Shown: positions 44,978-54,749, counted from the first letter of the stretch. The stretch: 56,667 bases of DNA from Rhodoferax sp. OV413 (GCA_945861785.1 CAMAWD010000033.1:1-56667); one strand, 5' to 3'. The notes: a model not told the origin generated them from the letters alone. Numbers and translations are program-made.

Positions 44978-45652
44978 ATGACCTACCGCATCGCCCCTTC
45001 CCTGCTTTCCGCTGATTTTGCCCGACTGGGTGAGGAGGTGCGCGACGTGATCGCAGGCGGGGCTGACTGGATCCATTTCGACGTGATGGACAACCACTAT
45101 GTGCCCAACCTCACGTTCGGGCCCATGGTGTGTTCTGCGCTGCGTTCGCACGCGCGCACGGTCACGGGCAACCAGGTGCCCATCGACGTGCACCTGATGG
45201 TGCAACCGGTCGATGCGCTCGCAGCGGCCTTTGCCCAGGCCGGCGCCGACCTGATCAGTTTCCACCCGGATGCCAGCGGCCACGTGCACCGCAGCATCCA
45301 GGCCATCAAGGCCGCAGGCTGCCAGGCCGGCCTGGTGTTCAACCCGGCCGAGCCGCTGGACGTGCTGGACTGGGTCATCGACGACATCGACCTGGTCCTG
45401 GTGATGGGCGTCAACCCCGGTTTCGGCGGCCAGAGTTTCATCGACTCGGCCCTGCGCAAGATCGAGGCGGTGCGCACGCGCATCGATGCGTCTGGCAAGG
45501 ACATCCGGCTGGAGGTCGACGGCGGCATCAAGGTCGACAACATCCGCCGTGCCGCCGATGCGGGGGCTGATACTTTTGTGGCGGGTAGCGCTATTTTTGG
45601 GCAGCCGGACTACCGGGCGGTGATTGCGCGGATGCGGGGGGCGTTGCGTTAG
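44978..45652 (+). CDS. rpe: ribulose-phosphate 3-epimerase
   Basis: Rpe interconverts ribulose 5-phosphate and xylulose 5-phosphate in the pentose phosphate and Calvin pathways. The 224-residue TIM barrel starts at ATG 44978 ([20 protein letters not shown]). Metal ligands fall in [13 protein letters not shown] (His and Asp), VDVHLMV (His) and LEVDGGIK (Asp). The phosphate site is [12 protein letters not shown]. The frame upstream of 44978 is not conserved. In many relatives gph follows rpe; here it is missing and the tryptophan leader region follows. Confidence 0.95.
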   Translation: MTYRIAPSLLSADFARLGEEVRDVIAGGADWIHFDVMDNHYVPNLTFGPMVCSALRSHARTVTGNQVPIDVHLMVQPVDALAAAFAQAGADLISFHPDASGHVHRSIQAIKAAGCQAGLVFNPAEPLDVLDWVIDDIDLVLVMGVNPGFGGQSFIDSALRKIEAVRTRIDASGKDIRLEVDGGIKVDNIRRAADAGADTFVAGSAIFGQPDYRAVIARMRGALR

Positions 45653-45668
45653 TGCAACTGGCCTCTTT

Positions 45669-45677
45669 TGCTACACT
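45669..45677 (+). promoter_or_regulatory. extended -10 promoter element ahead of the trp leader
   Basis: TGC-TACACT is an extended -10 (TGn plus a 4 of 6 hexamer). It ends six bases before the ATG of a 34-codon ORF, so a transcript would begin at or next to that ATG. No strong -35 is seen. Confidence 0.4.
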
Positions 45678-45683
45678 CCGACA

Positions 45684-45788
45684 ATGTTCATTCACCGCAT
45701 CAGCATCACAGGTTGCAGCGACCGGGGGGCCTGGCCCTGGCGTACGCTGACTGTCTTGCCTGCCTGCGCGGTGGCCCGAATCGGCTGA
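45684..45788 (+). CDS. putative leader peptide with a Trp-Pro-Trp motif upstream of trpE
   Basis: This 34-codon ORF starts at ATG 45684 and ends in TGA 45786-45788. It begins MFIHRISITGCSDRGAWPWR and contains two Trp codons separated by one Pro codon (codons 17-19), unusual density for so short a frame. It sits 155 bases before trpE and has no Shine-Dalgarno, but the candidate promoter would make it leaderless, as in rhizobial trpL. Ribosome stalling at the Trp codons could steer folding of the following RNA. It could also be a chance ORF. Confidence 0.4.
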   Translation: MFIHRISITGCSDRGAWPWRTLTVLPACAVARIG

Positions 45789-45820
45789 TTCAGGGTTCTG
45801 ACTGCAGCAGGTCCGCAATG

Positions 45821-45921
45821 CGGATCGGCACCGGGTGTCCCCCGGCTTCCCATTGCACCACCGCCTTATCCCCACGGGGCATCCTGCATGCACATGACCA
45901 CCGCTCCGATCCGACCCGGTG
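45821..45921 (+). promoter_or_regulatory. possible trp attenuator: two crossing complementary pairs
   Basis: CGGATCGG (45821-45828) is exactly complementary to CCGATCCG (45906-45913), and CACCGGGT (45829-45836) to ACCCGGTG (45914-45921). The pairs cross, so they exclude each other or form a pseudoknot. Local hairpins compete (TCCGC-AAT-GCGGA at 45812-45824 and CCGGG/CCCGG just after). The right arms lie just upstream of the trpE ribosome-binding AAAGG. Control of trpE translation or transcription is an inference. Confidence 0.35.
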
Positions 45922-45942
45922 GTGAATCGAAAGGCCTTCGCC

Positions 45943-47442
45943 GTGATCACCGAACTTGAATTCAAAAGCCTGAGCGCCCAAGGCTACAACCGCATCCCGC
46001 TGATGGTGGAAGCTTTTGCGGACCTCGAAACCCCGCTGTCGCTGTACCTGAAACTGGCGTTTACCAAGGCCGGCGGCAAATACAGCTTTCTACTCGAATC
46101 CGTGGTCGGGGGCGAGCGATTCGGGCGTTACAGTTTCATCGGCCTGCCGGCGCGCACCTTGTTGCGTGCCCAGGGTTTCGGCCCGGATGCGACAACCGAA
46201 GTGGTCACCGATGGTGTGGTGACCGAAACCAACCACGACAACCCGCTGGATTTTGTGGCAAGTTACCAAAAACGTTTCAAGGTGGCGCTGCGCCCGGGCC
46301 TGCCCCGTTTTTGCGGCGGGCTGGCGGGTTATTTCGGCTACGACACGGTGCGCCACATCGAAAAGAAGTTGCTGGCATCGTGCCCGCCCGACACCCTGGG
46401 TTGCCCCGACATCCTGCTGCTGCAATGCGAGGAACTGGCGGTGATCGACAACCTGTCGGGCAAGTTGTACCTGATCGTGTATGCCGACCCGGCCCAGAGC
46501 GAGGCCTACAGCAACGCCAAGAAACGCCTGCGCGACCTGAAGGAGCAACTCAAGTATTCGGTCAGCGCACCGGTGGTCAAGCCCACCCAGGCCTATCCGG
46601 CCGAGCGCGAGTTCGCCAAGGCCGACTACCTGGCGGCGGTCGAACGCGCCAAGCGCCTGATCGAGGGCGGGGATTTCATGCAGGTGCAGGTGGGCCAGCG
46701 CATCCGCAAGCGTTACACCGAGTCGCCGCTCTCGCTGTACCGCGCGCTGCGTTCGTTGAACCCCAGCCCCTACATGTACTACTACCACTTCGGCGACTTC
46801 CACGTGGTGGGCGCCAGCCCCGAGATTCTGGTGCGCCAGGAGCAGACCGATGCCGGGCAAAAAGTCACCATCCGCCCGCTGGCCGGCACCCGGCCGCGCG
46901 CGTCCACACCGGAGCGTGACAAGGCGGTCGAGGTGGAATTGGTCAACGACCCCAAGGAGCGCGCAGAACACGTGATGCTGATCGACCTGGCGCGCAACGA
47001 CATCGGCCGCATTGCCAAGACCGGCACGGTTCAGGTCACCGAGGCGTTTGCGGTGGAGCGTTACAGCCATGTGATGCACATCGTGAGCAACGTCGAGGGC
47101 ATGTTGCTGGACGGCATGACCAGCATGGATGTGTTGCGCGCGACCTTCCCCGCCGGCACACTGACCGGCGCGCCCAAGGTGCACGCGATGGAGACGATCG
47201 ACCAGCTCGAACCCAGCAAGCGCGGCCTGTATGGTGGCGCCTGCGGTTACCTGAGTTATGCCGGCGACATGGACGTGGCCATCGCCATCCGCACCGGCAT
47301 CGTCAAAGACGGCATGTTGTACGTGCAGGCCGCTGCCGGTGTGGTGGCCGATTCGGTGCCCGAGTTGGAATGGCGGGAGACCGAAGCCAAGGCCCGGGCC
47401 CTGCTGCGTGCCGCCGAACTGGTCGAGGAGGGGCTGGAATGA
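45943..47442 (+). CDS. trpE: anthranilate synthase component I
   Basis: TrpE makes anthranilate from chorismate, using ammonia from TrpG. The 499-residue protein is best started at GTG 45943 ([19 protein letters not shown]), with AAAGG nine bases upstream; an in-frame GTG at 45919 is an alternative. The tryptophan feedback site LLES is at residues 50-53 ([14 protein letters not shown]). The catalytic domain contains [49 protein letters not shown] and [18 protein letters not shown]. Feedback inhibition by Trp is expected. The stop overlaps trpG (ATGA). Confidence 0.96.
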   Translation: MITELEFKSLSAQGYNRIPLMVEAFADLETPLSLYLKLAFTKAGGKYSFLLESVVGGERFGRYSFIGLPARTLLRAQGFGPDATTEVVTDGVVTETNHDNPLDFVASYQKRFKVALRPGLPRFCGGLAGYFGYDTVRHIEKKLLASCPPDTLGCPDILLLQCEELAVIDNLSGKLYLIVYADPAQSEAYSNAKKRLRDLKEQLKYSVSAPVVKPTQAYPAEREFAKADYLAAVERAKRLIEGGDFMQVQVGQRIRKRYTESPLSLYRALRSLNPSPYMYYYHFGDFHVVGASPEILVRQEQTDAGQKVTIRPLAGTRPRASTPERDKAVEVELVNDPKERAEHVMLIDLARNDIGRIAKTGTVQVTEAFAVERYSHVMHIVSNVEGMLLDGMTSMDVLRATFPAGTLTGAPKVHAMETIDQLEPSKRGLYGGACGYLSYAGDMDVAIAIRTGIVKDGMLYVQAAAGVVADSVPELEWRETEAKARALLRAAELVEEGLE

Positions 47443-48029
47443 GCTCAAACACGACCAGGCTGTTGATGGTCGACAACTACGACAGCTTCACCTACAACAT
47501 CGTGCAGTATTTTGGCGAACTGGGCGCCGAGGTCGAGGTGTTCCGCAATGACGAGATCACGGTGGAAGAAATCGCCGCGCGCCGCCCTGACCGGCTGGTC
47601 GTGTCGCCGGGGCCGTGTTCACCGGCCGAAGCCGGCGTTTCCGTGGCCGCGATCCAGCATTTCATGGGCAAGCTGCCGATCCTGGGCGTGTGCCTGGGGC
47701 ATCAGAGCATCGGGGCCGCGCTCGGCGGCAGGATCGTGCGGGCCAAAGAGCTGATGCACGGCAAGACCAGCCGTATCACGACCACCCGGGTGGGCGTGTT
47801 TGCCGGTCTGCCGCAACACTTCACGGTCAACCGCTACCATTCGCTGGCGATCGAACGTGCGTCCTGCCCGGATGTGCTGGAGATCACGGCATGGACCGAC
47901 GACGGCGAGATCATGGGCGTGCGGCACAAGACTCTGCCCCACGCGGCGCGGATGGAGGGCGTGCAGTTCCACCCCGAATCCATCCTCACCGAACATGGCC
48001 ACGCGATGCTGAAAAATTTTCTGCTCTGA
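47439..48029 (+). CDS. trpG: anthranilate synthase component II (glutamine amidotransferase)
   Basis: TrpG releases ammonia from glutamine for TrpE; in many bacteria the same subunit also serves p-aminobenzoate synthase. This 196-residue class I amidotransferase starts at ATG 47439 overlapping the trpE stop. The catalytic Cys is C85 in [16 protein letters not shown]178 and E180 are in [13 protein letters not shown]. The oxyanion segment [12 protein letters not shown] is intact. A 43-base gap separates it from ltaE. Confidence 0.96.
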   Translation: MSSNTTRLLMVDNYDSFTYNIVQYFGELGAEVEVFRNDEITVEEIAARRPDRLVVSPGPCSPAEAGVSVAAIQHFMGKLPILGVCLGHQSIGAALGGRIVRAKELMHGKTSRITTTRVGVFAGLPQHFTVNRYHSLAIERASCPDVLEITAWTDDGEIMGVRHKTLPHAARMEGVQFHPESILTEHGHAMLKNFLL

Positions 48030-48072
48030 CGGGCAGCGCCGAAATTTCTTCCAACCCCACGCAGGAGCCCCC

Positions 48073-49119
48073 ATGACCAACAGCATCGATTTGCGCAGCG
48101 ATACCGTCACCCGCCCCACTGCCGGCATGCGTGCGGCGATGGCTGGCGCGCCGCTGGGCGACGACGTCTGGGGGGACGACCCGAGCGTCAATGCCCTGCA
48201 GGAAAAACTCGCCGCCCTGCTGGGTTTCGAGACGGCGATGTTCGTGCCCAGTGGCACGCAAAGCAACCTGTGCGCGATCCTCGGTCATTGCGGGCGTGGT
48301 GATGAATACATCGTGGGCCAGTACCAGCACACCTACCGCTGGGAGGGCGGCGGTGCCGCGGTGTTCGGCAGCGTGCAACCGCAGCCGCTGGAAAACCAGC
48401 CAGATGGCACCCTGCTGCTGGCCGACATCGAGGCGGCCATCAAGCCCGACGATATCCACTACGCACGCACCCGGCTGCTGGCGCTGGAGAACACCTGGAG
48501 CGGCAAGCTGCTGCCCATGGAATACGTACAGGCCGCGACCCGCCTGGCGCGGGACAAGGCACTGGCCAGCCACCTGGACGGCGCGCGGCTCTTCAACGCC
48601 GCCGTGGCCCAGGCCGCTGCAACCGGTGGCAAGCCGCTGGACGAGGCGCGCCGCATTGCGCAGTGTTTCGACAGTGTGTCGGTGTGCCTGAGCAAGGGGC
48701 TGGGCGCGCCGGTGGGTTCGGTCCTGTGTGGCAGCCGCGAACTCATTGGGCGTGCGGTACGTATCCGCAAGATGGCAGGTGGCGGCATGCGCCAGTGCGG
48801 CATGCTGGCGGCTGCTGGCAGCTACGCGCTCGACCACCAGGTCGACCGCCTGGTCGACGACCATGCCCTGGCACGCCGCCTGGCCGAAGGCCTGAAAGGC
48901 ATCGCCGGCCTGGAGTTCGAGCAGCCGCAGACCAACATCGTGTTTGTCGATCTGGTGGGTGGTGCGCGCGCGCGCGCCGCCGATCTGGTGCCCTACCTGC
49001 AGCAACACGGCGTGTTGGCTTCGGGCCTGTACCGCCTGCGTTTTGTGACCCACCTGGACGTCGACGCCGCCGGCGTGGACCGCGCGATCGATGTGCTCCG
49101 CGGATTCTTTCGGGCCTGA
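48073..49119 (+). CDS. ltaE: low-specificity L-threonine aldolase
   Basis: This PLP enzyme cleaves L-threonine and L-allo-threonine to glycine and acetaldehyde. The 348-residue protein shows IDLRSDTVTRPTAGMR at the N-terminus, GDDVWGDDPSVNALQ, HLDGARLFNAA with a conserved Asp, and the Schiff-base lysine K208 in VCLSKGLGAPVGSVLCG. AGGAG lies before the ATG. Its location between trpG and trpD is not required by tryptophan synthesis; glycine or serine supply, or simple co-regulation, may explain it. Confidence 0.94.
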   Translation: MTNSIDLRSDTVTRPTAGMRAAMAGAPLGDDVWGDDPSVNALQEKLAALLGFETAMFVPSGTQSNLCAILGHCGRGDEYIVGQYQHTYRWEGGGAAVFGSVQPQPLENQPDGTLLLADIEAAIKPDDIHYARTRLLALENTWSGKLLPMEYVQAATRLARDKALASHLDGARLFNAAVAQAAATGGKPLDEARRIAQCFDSVSVCLSKGLGAPVGSVLCGSRELIGRAVRIRKMAGGGMRQCGMLAAAGSYALDHQVDRLVDDHALARRLAEGLKGIAGLEFEQPQTNIVFVDLVGGARARAADLVPYLQQHGVLASGLYRLRFVTHLDVDAAGVDRAIDVLRGFFRA

Positions 49120-49161
49120 GCGAGCGCCCCACCCCTGATTCAACCCACGAGGAGACCATCC

Positions 49162-50202
49162 ATGCCCAGCAGCCACAAGATCACCCCGCAGGAGGCGCTG
49201 ACGCGCACCATCGAGCACCGCGAGATATTTCATGACGAAATGCTGCATGTGGTGCGCCTGATCATGGGCGGAGAGTTGTCGCCGGTCATGATGGCGGCGC
49301 TGATCACCGGTCTGCGCGTCAAGAAGGAAACCATCGGCGAGATCACTGCCGCTGCACAGGTGATGCGGGAGTTCTCCACCAAGGTGCATGTGGCCGACCG
49401 GACCCACCTGGTGGACATCGTCGGCACCGGGGGCGACGGCTCGCACACCTTCAACATCTCCACCTGCTCGATGTTCGTGGCGGCCGCAGCCGGCGCCAAG
49501 GTCAGCAAACACGGCAACCGCGGCGTGAGCAGCAAGAGCGGCAGCGCCGACGTGATGGAGGCACTGGGCATCAACATACAGCTTTCACCCACCGCCATCG
49601 CACAGTGCATCGACGAGGTGGGTGTGGGTTTCATGTTTGCGCCCAACCACCACCCGGCCATGAAAAACGTGGCACCGGTGCGCAAGGAGTTGGGCATCAA
49701 GACCATCTTCAACCTGCTGGGGCCGCTGACCAACCCGGCCGATGCGCCGAACATCCTGATGGGCGTGTTCCACCCGGACCTGGTGGGCATCCAGGTGCGT
49801 GCGTTGCAGCGGCTGGGAACCGAACATGCCGTGGTGGTGTATGGCAAGGACGGCATGGACGAAGTCAGCCTGGGCGCGGGCACCATGGTGGGTGAACTGC
49901 GCAACGGCGAAATCACCGAATACGAGGTCCATCCCGAGGACTTCGGCATGGTCATGGCCAGCAACCGCGCCCTCAAGGTCGACGGTGCGGCACAGTCCAG
50001 GACGATGGTGTTGTCCGTACTGGACAACGAACCTGGCGCGGCGCGCGACATCGTCATCCTGAATGCGGGCGTCGCGCTGTATGCCGCCAATGTGGCGGAA
50101 TCGATGCTGGCCGGCATCGCGCTGGCGCGCGCTGCAATCGAGTCGGGTGCGGCAAAGGGCAAACTGGCGCAATTGATCGCGGTGACCGGCCGGCTCGCCT
50201 GA
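49162..50202 (+). CDS. trpD: anthranilate phosphoribosyltransferase
   Basis: TrpD joins anthranilate to PRPP, the second step of tryptophan synthesis. The 346-residue protein has the PRPP/Mg2+ motif [17 protein letters not shown], the glycine-rich [21 protein letters not shown], the anthranilate channel [20 protein letters not shown] and [10 protein letters not shown], and [19 protein letters not shown] precedes the ATG. trpC, which normally follows in beta-proteobacteria, is missing; an ABC transporter with its own promoter comes next. Confidence 0.96.
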   Translation: MPSSHKITPQEALTRTIEHREIFHDEMLHVVRLIMGGELSPVMMAALITGLRVKKETIGEITAAAQVMREFSTKVHVADRTHLVDIVGTGGDGSHTFNISTCSMFVAAAAGAKVSKHGNRGVSSKSGSADVMEALGINIQLSPTAIAQCIDEVGVGFMFAPNHHPAMKNVAPVRKELGIKTIFNLLGPLTNPADAPNILMGVFHPDLVGIQVRALQRLGTEHAVVVYGKDGMDEVSLGAGTMVGELRNGEITEYEVHPEDFGMVMASNRALKVDGAAQSRTMVLSVLDNEPGAARDIVILNAGVALYAANVAESMLAGIALARAAIESGAAKGKLAQLIAVTGRLA

Positions 50203-50272
50203 AGCGGGTGCCCGAGCCCGTTCACGCGCGGGCCTGCCCTGGGCGGGGCTCACGCCTGCTGGTTACTACGGA

Positions 50273-50301
50273 TTGACCGCGCCGCGGAGGCTGGCTATTG
50301 T
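50273..50301 (+). promoter_or_regulatory. sigma-70 promoter of the iron/phosphonate-type ABC operon
   Basis: TTGACC (50273-50278, 5 of 6) and TATTGT (50296-50301) are separated by exactly 17 bases. The start codon of the binding-protein gene follows at 50363 with TGGAGG at 50351-50356. A short AT-rich tract lies between. This is the best canonical promoter in the window. Confidence 0.6.
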
Positions 50302-50362
50302 TGCCACCGAAGAGTCACTGATTGCTCATTTTTTTGTCACGTTTTCCCCCTGGAGGTTTGCC

Positions 50363-51388
50363 ATGCGTCGTTGCACCCTTTCCGGTTTGTTGGCCCTGGT
50401 TTTGGGTCTGGTCGCCGGACAGTCGTTTGCCCAGGGCAAACTGACTCTGTATTGCAGCTCGGACGAAGCCTGGTGCCAGCAGGCCAAGACAGAATTCGAG
50501 AAGAAGACCGGCATTTCGGTCGACATGACGCGCAAGAGTTCGGGCGAGACCTACGCCCAGGTCAAGGCCGAGTCGTCCAACCCGAAAGGCGACATCTGGT
50601 GGGGTGGCACCGGCGACCCGCACCTGCAGGCAGCCGAGGAGGGCCTGACGCAAGCCTATGTGTCGCCGGTGCGCGACCAGTTGCATGAGTGGGCCAACCG
50701 CCAGGCAGTCGCGTCCAAGGTGCGCACCGTGGGTATCTACTCCGGTGCCCTGGGGTATGGCTACAACGAAGAGCTGCTGAAAAAGCAGGGCCTGCCGGTG
50801 CCGGCCTGCTGGAAAGACCTGATCAAACCGGTCTACAAGGGCAAGATCCAGGTCGCCAACCCCAACTCCTCGGGCACGTCCTACACCATGCTCGCCACGC
50901 TGGTGCAGATGTTCGGCGAAAAGGAGGCCTTCGACTACCTGAAATCCCTGCATGCCAACATCAACCAGTACACCAAGTCCGGCTCAGCACCGATCAAGGC
51001 AGCAGGTGCGGGTGAGACGGTGATCGGTATCGTGTTCGCGCACGACGCCGTGGCAGTCGCCGAGGCGGGCTTCCCGATCAAAACGGTCATCCCGTGCGAG
51101 GGCACCGGTTACGAAATCGGCTCCATGAGCATCGTCAAGGGTGCCCGCAACCTGGACAACGCCAAGAAATTTTATGAGTTTGCGCTGACGGCCGATTTCC
51201 AGAACAAGGCCAAGGACGTCAAGTCCTTCCAGGTGATGTCCAACAAGGCCGCCAAGAGTTCGCCCAAGGCCCCTGATCTGGCCAAGATCAAGCTGATCGA
51301 TTACGACTTCGTCAAATACGGGTCGGCAGCGGAACGTCGCCGCCTGCTCAAGAAATGGGACGACGAGATCGGCGCGTTGCCGCGCTGA
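50363..51388 (+). CDS. ABC transporter solute-binding protein, Fe3+/2-aminoethylphosphonate type
   Basis: This 341-residue periplasmic binding protein has a signal peptide (about 1-23, ending AGQSFA) and a class II fold: KLTLYCSSDEAWCQQAKTEF at the start, then WWGGTGDPHLQAAEEGL and GIVFAHDAVAVAEAGFPIKT. It matches the AfuA/FbpA and PhnS-like group that carries ferric iron, thiamine, spermidine or 2-aminoethylphosphonate. Two Cys near the start (CSSDEAWC) may form a disulfide. The substrate is undecided; tyrosine pairs typical of iron binding are not obvious. It heads an operon with the permease and ATPase. Confidence 0.9.
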   Translation: MRRCTLSGLLALVLGLVAGQSFAQGKLTLYCSSDEAWCQQAKTEFEKKTGISVDMTRKSSGETYAQVKAESSNPKGDIWWGGTGDPHLQAAEEGLTQAYVSPVRDQLHEWANRQAVASKVRTVGIYSGALGYGYNEELLKKQGLPVPACWKDLIKPVYKGKIQVANPNSSGTSYTMLATLVQMFGEKEAFDYLKSLHANINQYTKSGSAPIKAAGAGETVIGIVFAHDAVAVAEAGFPIKTVIPCEGTGYEIGSMSIVKGARNLDNAKKFYEFALTADFQNKAKDVKSFQVMSNKAAKSSPKAPDLAKIKLIDYDFVKYGSAAERRRLLKKWDDEIGALPR

Positions 51389-51430
51389 ACCGCCCGACCC
51401 CTGGCGTTTCTGGCAGCCGCTGGCCGCTCC

Positions 51431-53653
51431 GTGCAAAAAGGCCGCCTGGACACCCAGGCCTTGGTGATAACGCTGTGCGCGCTGGCCGCGATCGTCCTGC
51501 TTCCCTGGTACGCCATCGAGGATGGTTTCTGGAGCCTCAAGTGGTTGTGGGGCGGTTACCCGATGGCGGCCGAATCGGCCCCGGCGCTGTTCCTGTGGAC
51601 CAAGGCCGCCAAACTGTGGCTGCTGCCGGTCGGTGTGCTGGTGCTGGCGCTGCTGTTGGTGGTGCTGCGCCGGCTTTCCGCTGCCACGCTCGGGCGTCTG
51701 CTGACGGTGCTGGGTGCGGCCGGTATCACCTACATGCTGGCCCAGGGTTTCCTGTTCGGTTTGAAGGGCTGGAACGCCGCCTGGCTGAACCAGTGGCTGG
51801 GTGAATCCGAGCAGCGCCAGTTCGGCATGGGGTATGGCGCGCTGGTCACGGGCCTGGCTTTCCTGTTCCTGCTGACGCGCGGCCTGGCGCTTCGGGGGCT
51901 GGTTGCGGGCGATTCCTTCGTTGCCGGATCTTTGGGGCTGGTGATCGCGCTCACCTTGCTGTTCATCGGTCTGCCGGTGCTGCAGATGCTGGTGATCCCG
52001 TTCAAGGCCGATGACGGCGGCTGGTCGATCGCGCCGTTTGTGGGCCGGCTGCTCGATCCGAAGATCTGGCGCCTGACTTGCCTGAGCACCGGGGCCGGTT
52101 GTGGCGTGGCCTGGAACACCCTGGTGCTGGGCATCACGGTAGGCCTGCTGTCCACGCTGCTCGGCCTGGCGTTTGCGCTGGTGCTGACCCGCACCGGCTT
52201 GAAGTTCCGCGGGCTGGTCAAGTCCTTGTCCTTGTTGCCCATCATCACGCCACCGTTCGTGATCGGCCTGGCCATCATCCTGCTGTTTGGCCTGTCTGGC
52301 AACGTGACGCAGTTCGTGGCCACGCAACTCGGTCTTGAGCCGACGCGCTGGGTGTATGGCTTCTCGGGCGTCCTGATCGCGCAATTGTTGTCGTTCACGC
52401 CGATCGCCTTCCTGGTGCTGATCGGGGTTGTCGAAGCCATCAGCCCGTCGCTCGAAGAAGCAGCCCAGACGCTGCGCGCCGGTACCTGGGAAACCTTCCG
52501 CTCCGTCACCTGGCCACTGATGCGCCCGGGCCTTGCCAACGCGTTCCTGCTTGGTTTTATCGAGAGCATGGCCGACTTCGGCAACCCGCTGGTGCTGGGC
52601 GGAAACTTCAACGTGTTGTCGACCGAGATCTTCTTCTCGGTGGTGGGCTCTCAGAACGACCAGGGCCAGGCGGCTGTGCTGGCCATCATCCTGCTGGTCT
52701 TCACGATCGGGGCCTTCTACCTGCAGCAACGCTGGCTGGGCCGGCGCAGCTACACCTCGGTCAGCGGCAAGGGCGACGGTGGCATGCACCCGCCGCTGCC
52801 GCGGCGCATCGCGATTCCGGTGGTGGTGGTCACGACCGTCTGGTCGGTGTTCACGGTCGTGGTGTACCTGATGATCGTGTACGGAAGTTTTGTCCAGCTT
52901 TGGGGGCGCGACAACACGCTCACCTTCAAGCACTACGCACGTGCGTTTGAGGTTTCTTTCGGAGAATTCGGCCTGCAGTGGCCGGGTTCGGCCTGGAACA
53001 GCTTCTGGACCACGCTGCAGATTGCCACCATTTCCGCACCGCTGACCGCCGCCATCGGCCTGGTCACGGCTTGGTTATTGACCCGGCAGACCTTCCGCGG
53101 CAAGCAGTTGTTCGAGTTCGGCACCATGCTGAGTTTTGCGATTCCCGGCACTGTGATCGGTGTGAGTTACATCATTGCTTTCAACGTGCCGCCGATCGAA
53201 CTCACCGGTACCGCTGCCATCCTGGTGATCTGTTTTGTGTTCCGCAACATGCCGGTGGGAGTGCGCTCCGGCATTGCGTCCCTGTCGCAGATCGACAAGA
53301 GCCTGGACGAAGCCTCGCTCACGCTCGGGGCGAGTTCCTGGACCACCTTCCGGCGCATCACGCTGCCGCTGATCCGCCCGGCCATCCTGTCGGCGCTGGT
53401 CTACAGCTTTGTGCGCACCATGACCGCGATCAGCGCGGTGATTTTTCTGGTCAGCGCCAAACACGACATGGCCACCAGCTACATCATCGGGCGGGTCGAG
53501 AACAACGAATATGGCGTGGCAATTGCCTACTCCACCGTGCTGATCCTGGTCATGCTGGCGGCCATCGGCATCTTCCAGTGGATGGTGGGCAACCGGCGGC
53601 TGGGGCGGCGCGGCATGGCCCAGGACTCATCAATGCTCGCAGGAGGCGCATGA
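51431..53653 (+). CDS. ABC transporter permease, fused double-domain FbpB/AfuB type
   Basis: This 740-residue permease carries two BPD_transp_1 domains in one chain (about 230-435 and 520-720), each with an EAA loop (EAAQTLRAGTWETFRSVTWPLMRPG and EASLTLGASSWTTFRRITLPLIRP in part). The N-terminal ~180 residues add about five extra helices; typical FbpB proteins are near 500-560 residues. The start is GTG 51431, 43 bases after the binding-protein gene; no better start is seen downstream. The stop overlaps the ATPase gene (ATGA). The extra module resembles the long permeases found next to AfuA-like binding proteins and its role is unknown. Confidence 0.9.
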   Translation: MQKGRLDTQALVITLCALAAIVLLPWYAIEDGFWSLKWLWGGYPMAAESAPALFLWTKAAKLWLLPVGVLVLALLLVVLRRLSAATLGRLLTVLGAAGITYMLAQGFLFGLKGWNAAWLNQWLGESEQRQFGMGYGALVTGLAFLFLLTRGLALRGLVAGDSFVAGSLGLVIALTLLFIGLPVLQMLVIPFKADDGGWSIAPFVGRLLDPKIWRLTCLSTGAGCGVAWNTLVLGITVGLLSTLLGLAFALVLTRTGLKFRGLVKSLSLLPIITPPFVIGLAIILLFGLSGNVTQFVATQLGLEPTRWVYGFSGVLIAQLLSFTPIAFLVLIGVVEAISPSLEEAAQTLRAGTWETFRSVTWPLMRPGLANAFLLGFIESMADFGNPLVLGGNFNVLSTEIFFSVVGSQNDQGQAAVLAIILLVFTIGAFYLQQRWLGRRSYTSVSGKGDGGMHPPLPRRIAIPVVVVTTVWSVFTVVVYLMIVYGSFVQLWGRDNTLTFKHYARAFEVSFGEFGLQWPGSAWNSFWTTLQIATISAPLTAAIGLVTAWLLTRQTFRGKQLFEFGTMLSFAIPGTVIGVSYIIAFNVPPIELTGTAAILVICFVFRNMPVGVRSGIASLSQIDKSLDEASLTLGASSWTTFRRITLPLIRPAILSALVYSFVRTMTAISAVIFLVSAKHDMATSYIIGRVENNEYGVAIAYSTVLILVMLAAIGIFQWMVGNRRLGRRGMAQDSSMLAGGA

Positions 53654-54726
53654 AACCATCAAGTCGCAAAGGACCGGCGCGCGTCGTGTTCGACAAGGTC
53701 ACCAAACGCTACGGTACCAATGTGGTGGCGGTAGACCAGATCTCGCTGGATTTTCCCGCCGGTACGCTAGTGACACTGCTGGGCCCCTCGGGCTGCGGCA
53801 AGACCACCACGCTGCGCATGATCGCCGGCCTGGAGATGGCCAGCAGCGGCCGCATCCTGATCGGAGACGACGACGTGACCAGGCTGCCGGCCACGGCGCG
53901 CGATGTCTCCATGGTGTTCCAGTCCTATGCGTTGTTTCCACATATGTCGGTGCTGCAGAACGTCTCTTACGGCCTGCAGGTGTCGGGCTTTTCGAAGGAC
54001 GTGGTTGCCTCCAAGGCCAACGATGTGCTCAAGCAACTGGGGCTCGAAGTCCTGGGGGCGCGGTATCCGAACGAGCTCTCCGGCGGCCAGCAGCAGCGCG
54101 TGGCGGTGGCCCGCGCAATCGTGCTCGAGCCCCGGGTGCTGCTGTTCGACGAACCCCTGTCCAACCTCGACGCCAAGTTGCGCCGTTACGTGCGCCAGGA
54201 AATTCGCGACCTGCAGCAGTCGCTTGGGCTGACGGTGGTGTATGTGACCCACGACCAGGAAGAGGCGCTGGCAGTGTCGGACACCGTGGTGGTGATGAAC
54301 AATGCGACGATTGCCCAAATGGGCAGCCCGCGCGAACTGCATGACCGTCCCCACACCCGGTTCGTCGCCGATTTCATCGGCGGCGCCAACGTGCTGCCTT
54401 GTGAAGTGGCGTCGGTGCAGGGCGAACAGGCCACAGTGCGGCTGGGTGGGTTGACGCTCACCACCAACAACTGCGCCGGCACCGCCACCCAACGCCACGT
54501 GGCGGTGCGGCCCAACCGGGTCAGCCTGCTGCCAGCCGGCAGCCCGCACGCGCTGGAGGCGACCATCCAGAAGGCCACCTACGTGGGTGAGCAGATGGAG
54601 TACATGGTCCAGACGCCGCTGGGTGAACTGTTCGTCACCTCTCCCGACACCGACCGCCCGGTGGCGGCGGGCGCGTCGGTGGCGCTGGCCTTCGTCGAGG
54701 AAGACGTGGTGCTGCTGAGTGACTGA
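53650..54726 (+). CDS. ABC transporter ATP-binding protein, FbpC/PotA type
   Basis: This 358-residue ATPase follows a perfect AGGAGG (53641-53646) and overlaps the permease stop. Walker A is GPSGCGKT (45-52), signature LSGGQQQRVAVARAI, Walker B VLLFDEPLSNLDAKLR, and switch His in YVTHDQEEAL. A C-terminal TOBE domain (about 285-355) contains VAVRPNRVSLLPAG. It energises the importer encoded by the two preceding genes. The TOBE domain often senses substrate or regulatory ligands. A perfect hairpin follows the stop. Confidence 0.94.
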   Translation: MKPSSRKGPARVVFDKVTKRYGTNVVAVDQISLDFPAGTLVTLLGPSGCGKTTTLRMIAGLEMASSGRILIGDDDVTRLPATARDVSMVFQSYALFPHMSVLQNVSYGLQVSGFSKDVVASKANDVLKQLGLEVLGARYPNELSGGQQQRVAVARAIVLEPRVLLFDEPLSNLDAKLRRYVRQEIRDLQQSLGLTVVYVTHDQEEALAVSDTVVVMNNATIAQMGSPRELHDRPHTRFVADFIGGANVLPCEVASVQGEQATVRLGGLTLTTNNCAGTATQRHVAVRPNRVSLLPAGSPHALEATIQKATYVGEQMEYMVQTPLGELFVTSPDTDRPVAAGASVALAFVEEDVVLLSD

Positions 54727-54749
54727 GCGCAACCGCGGGGCGCTGCTGC

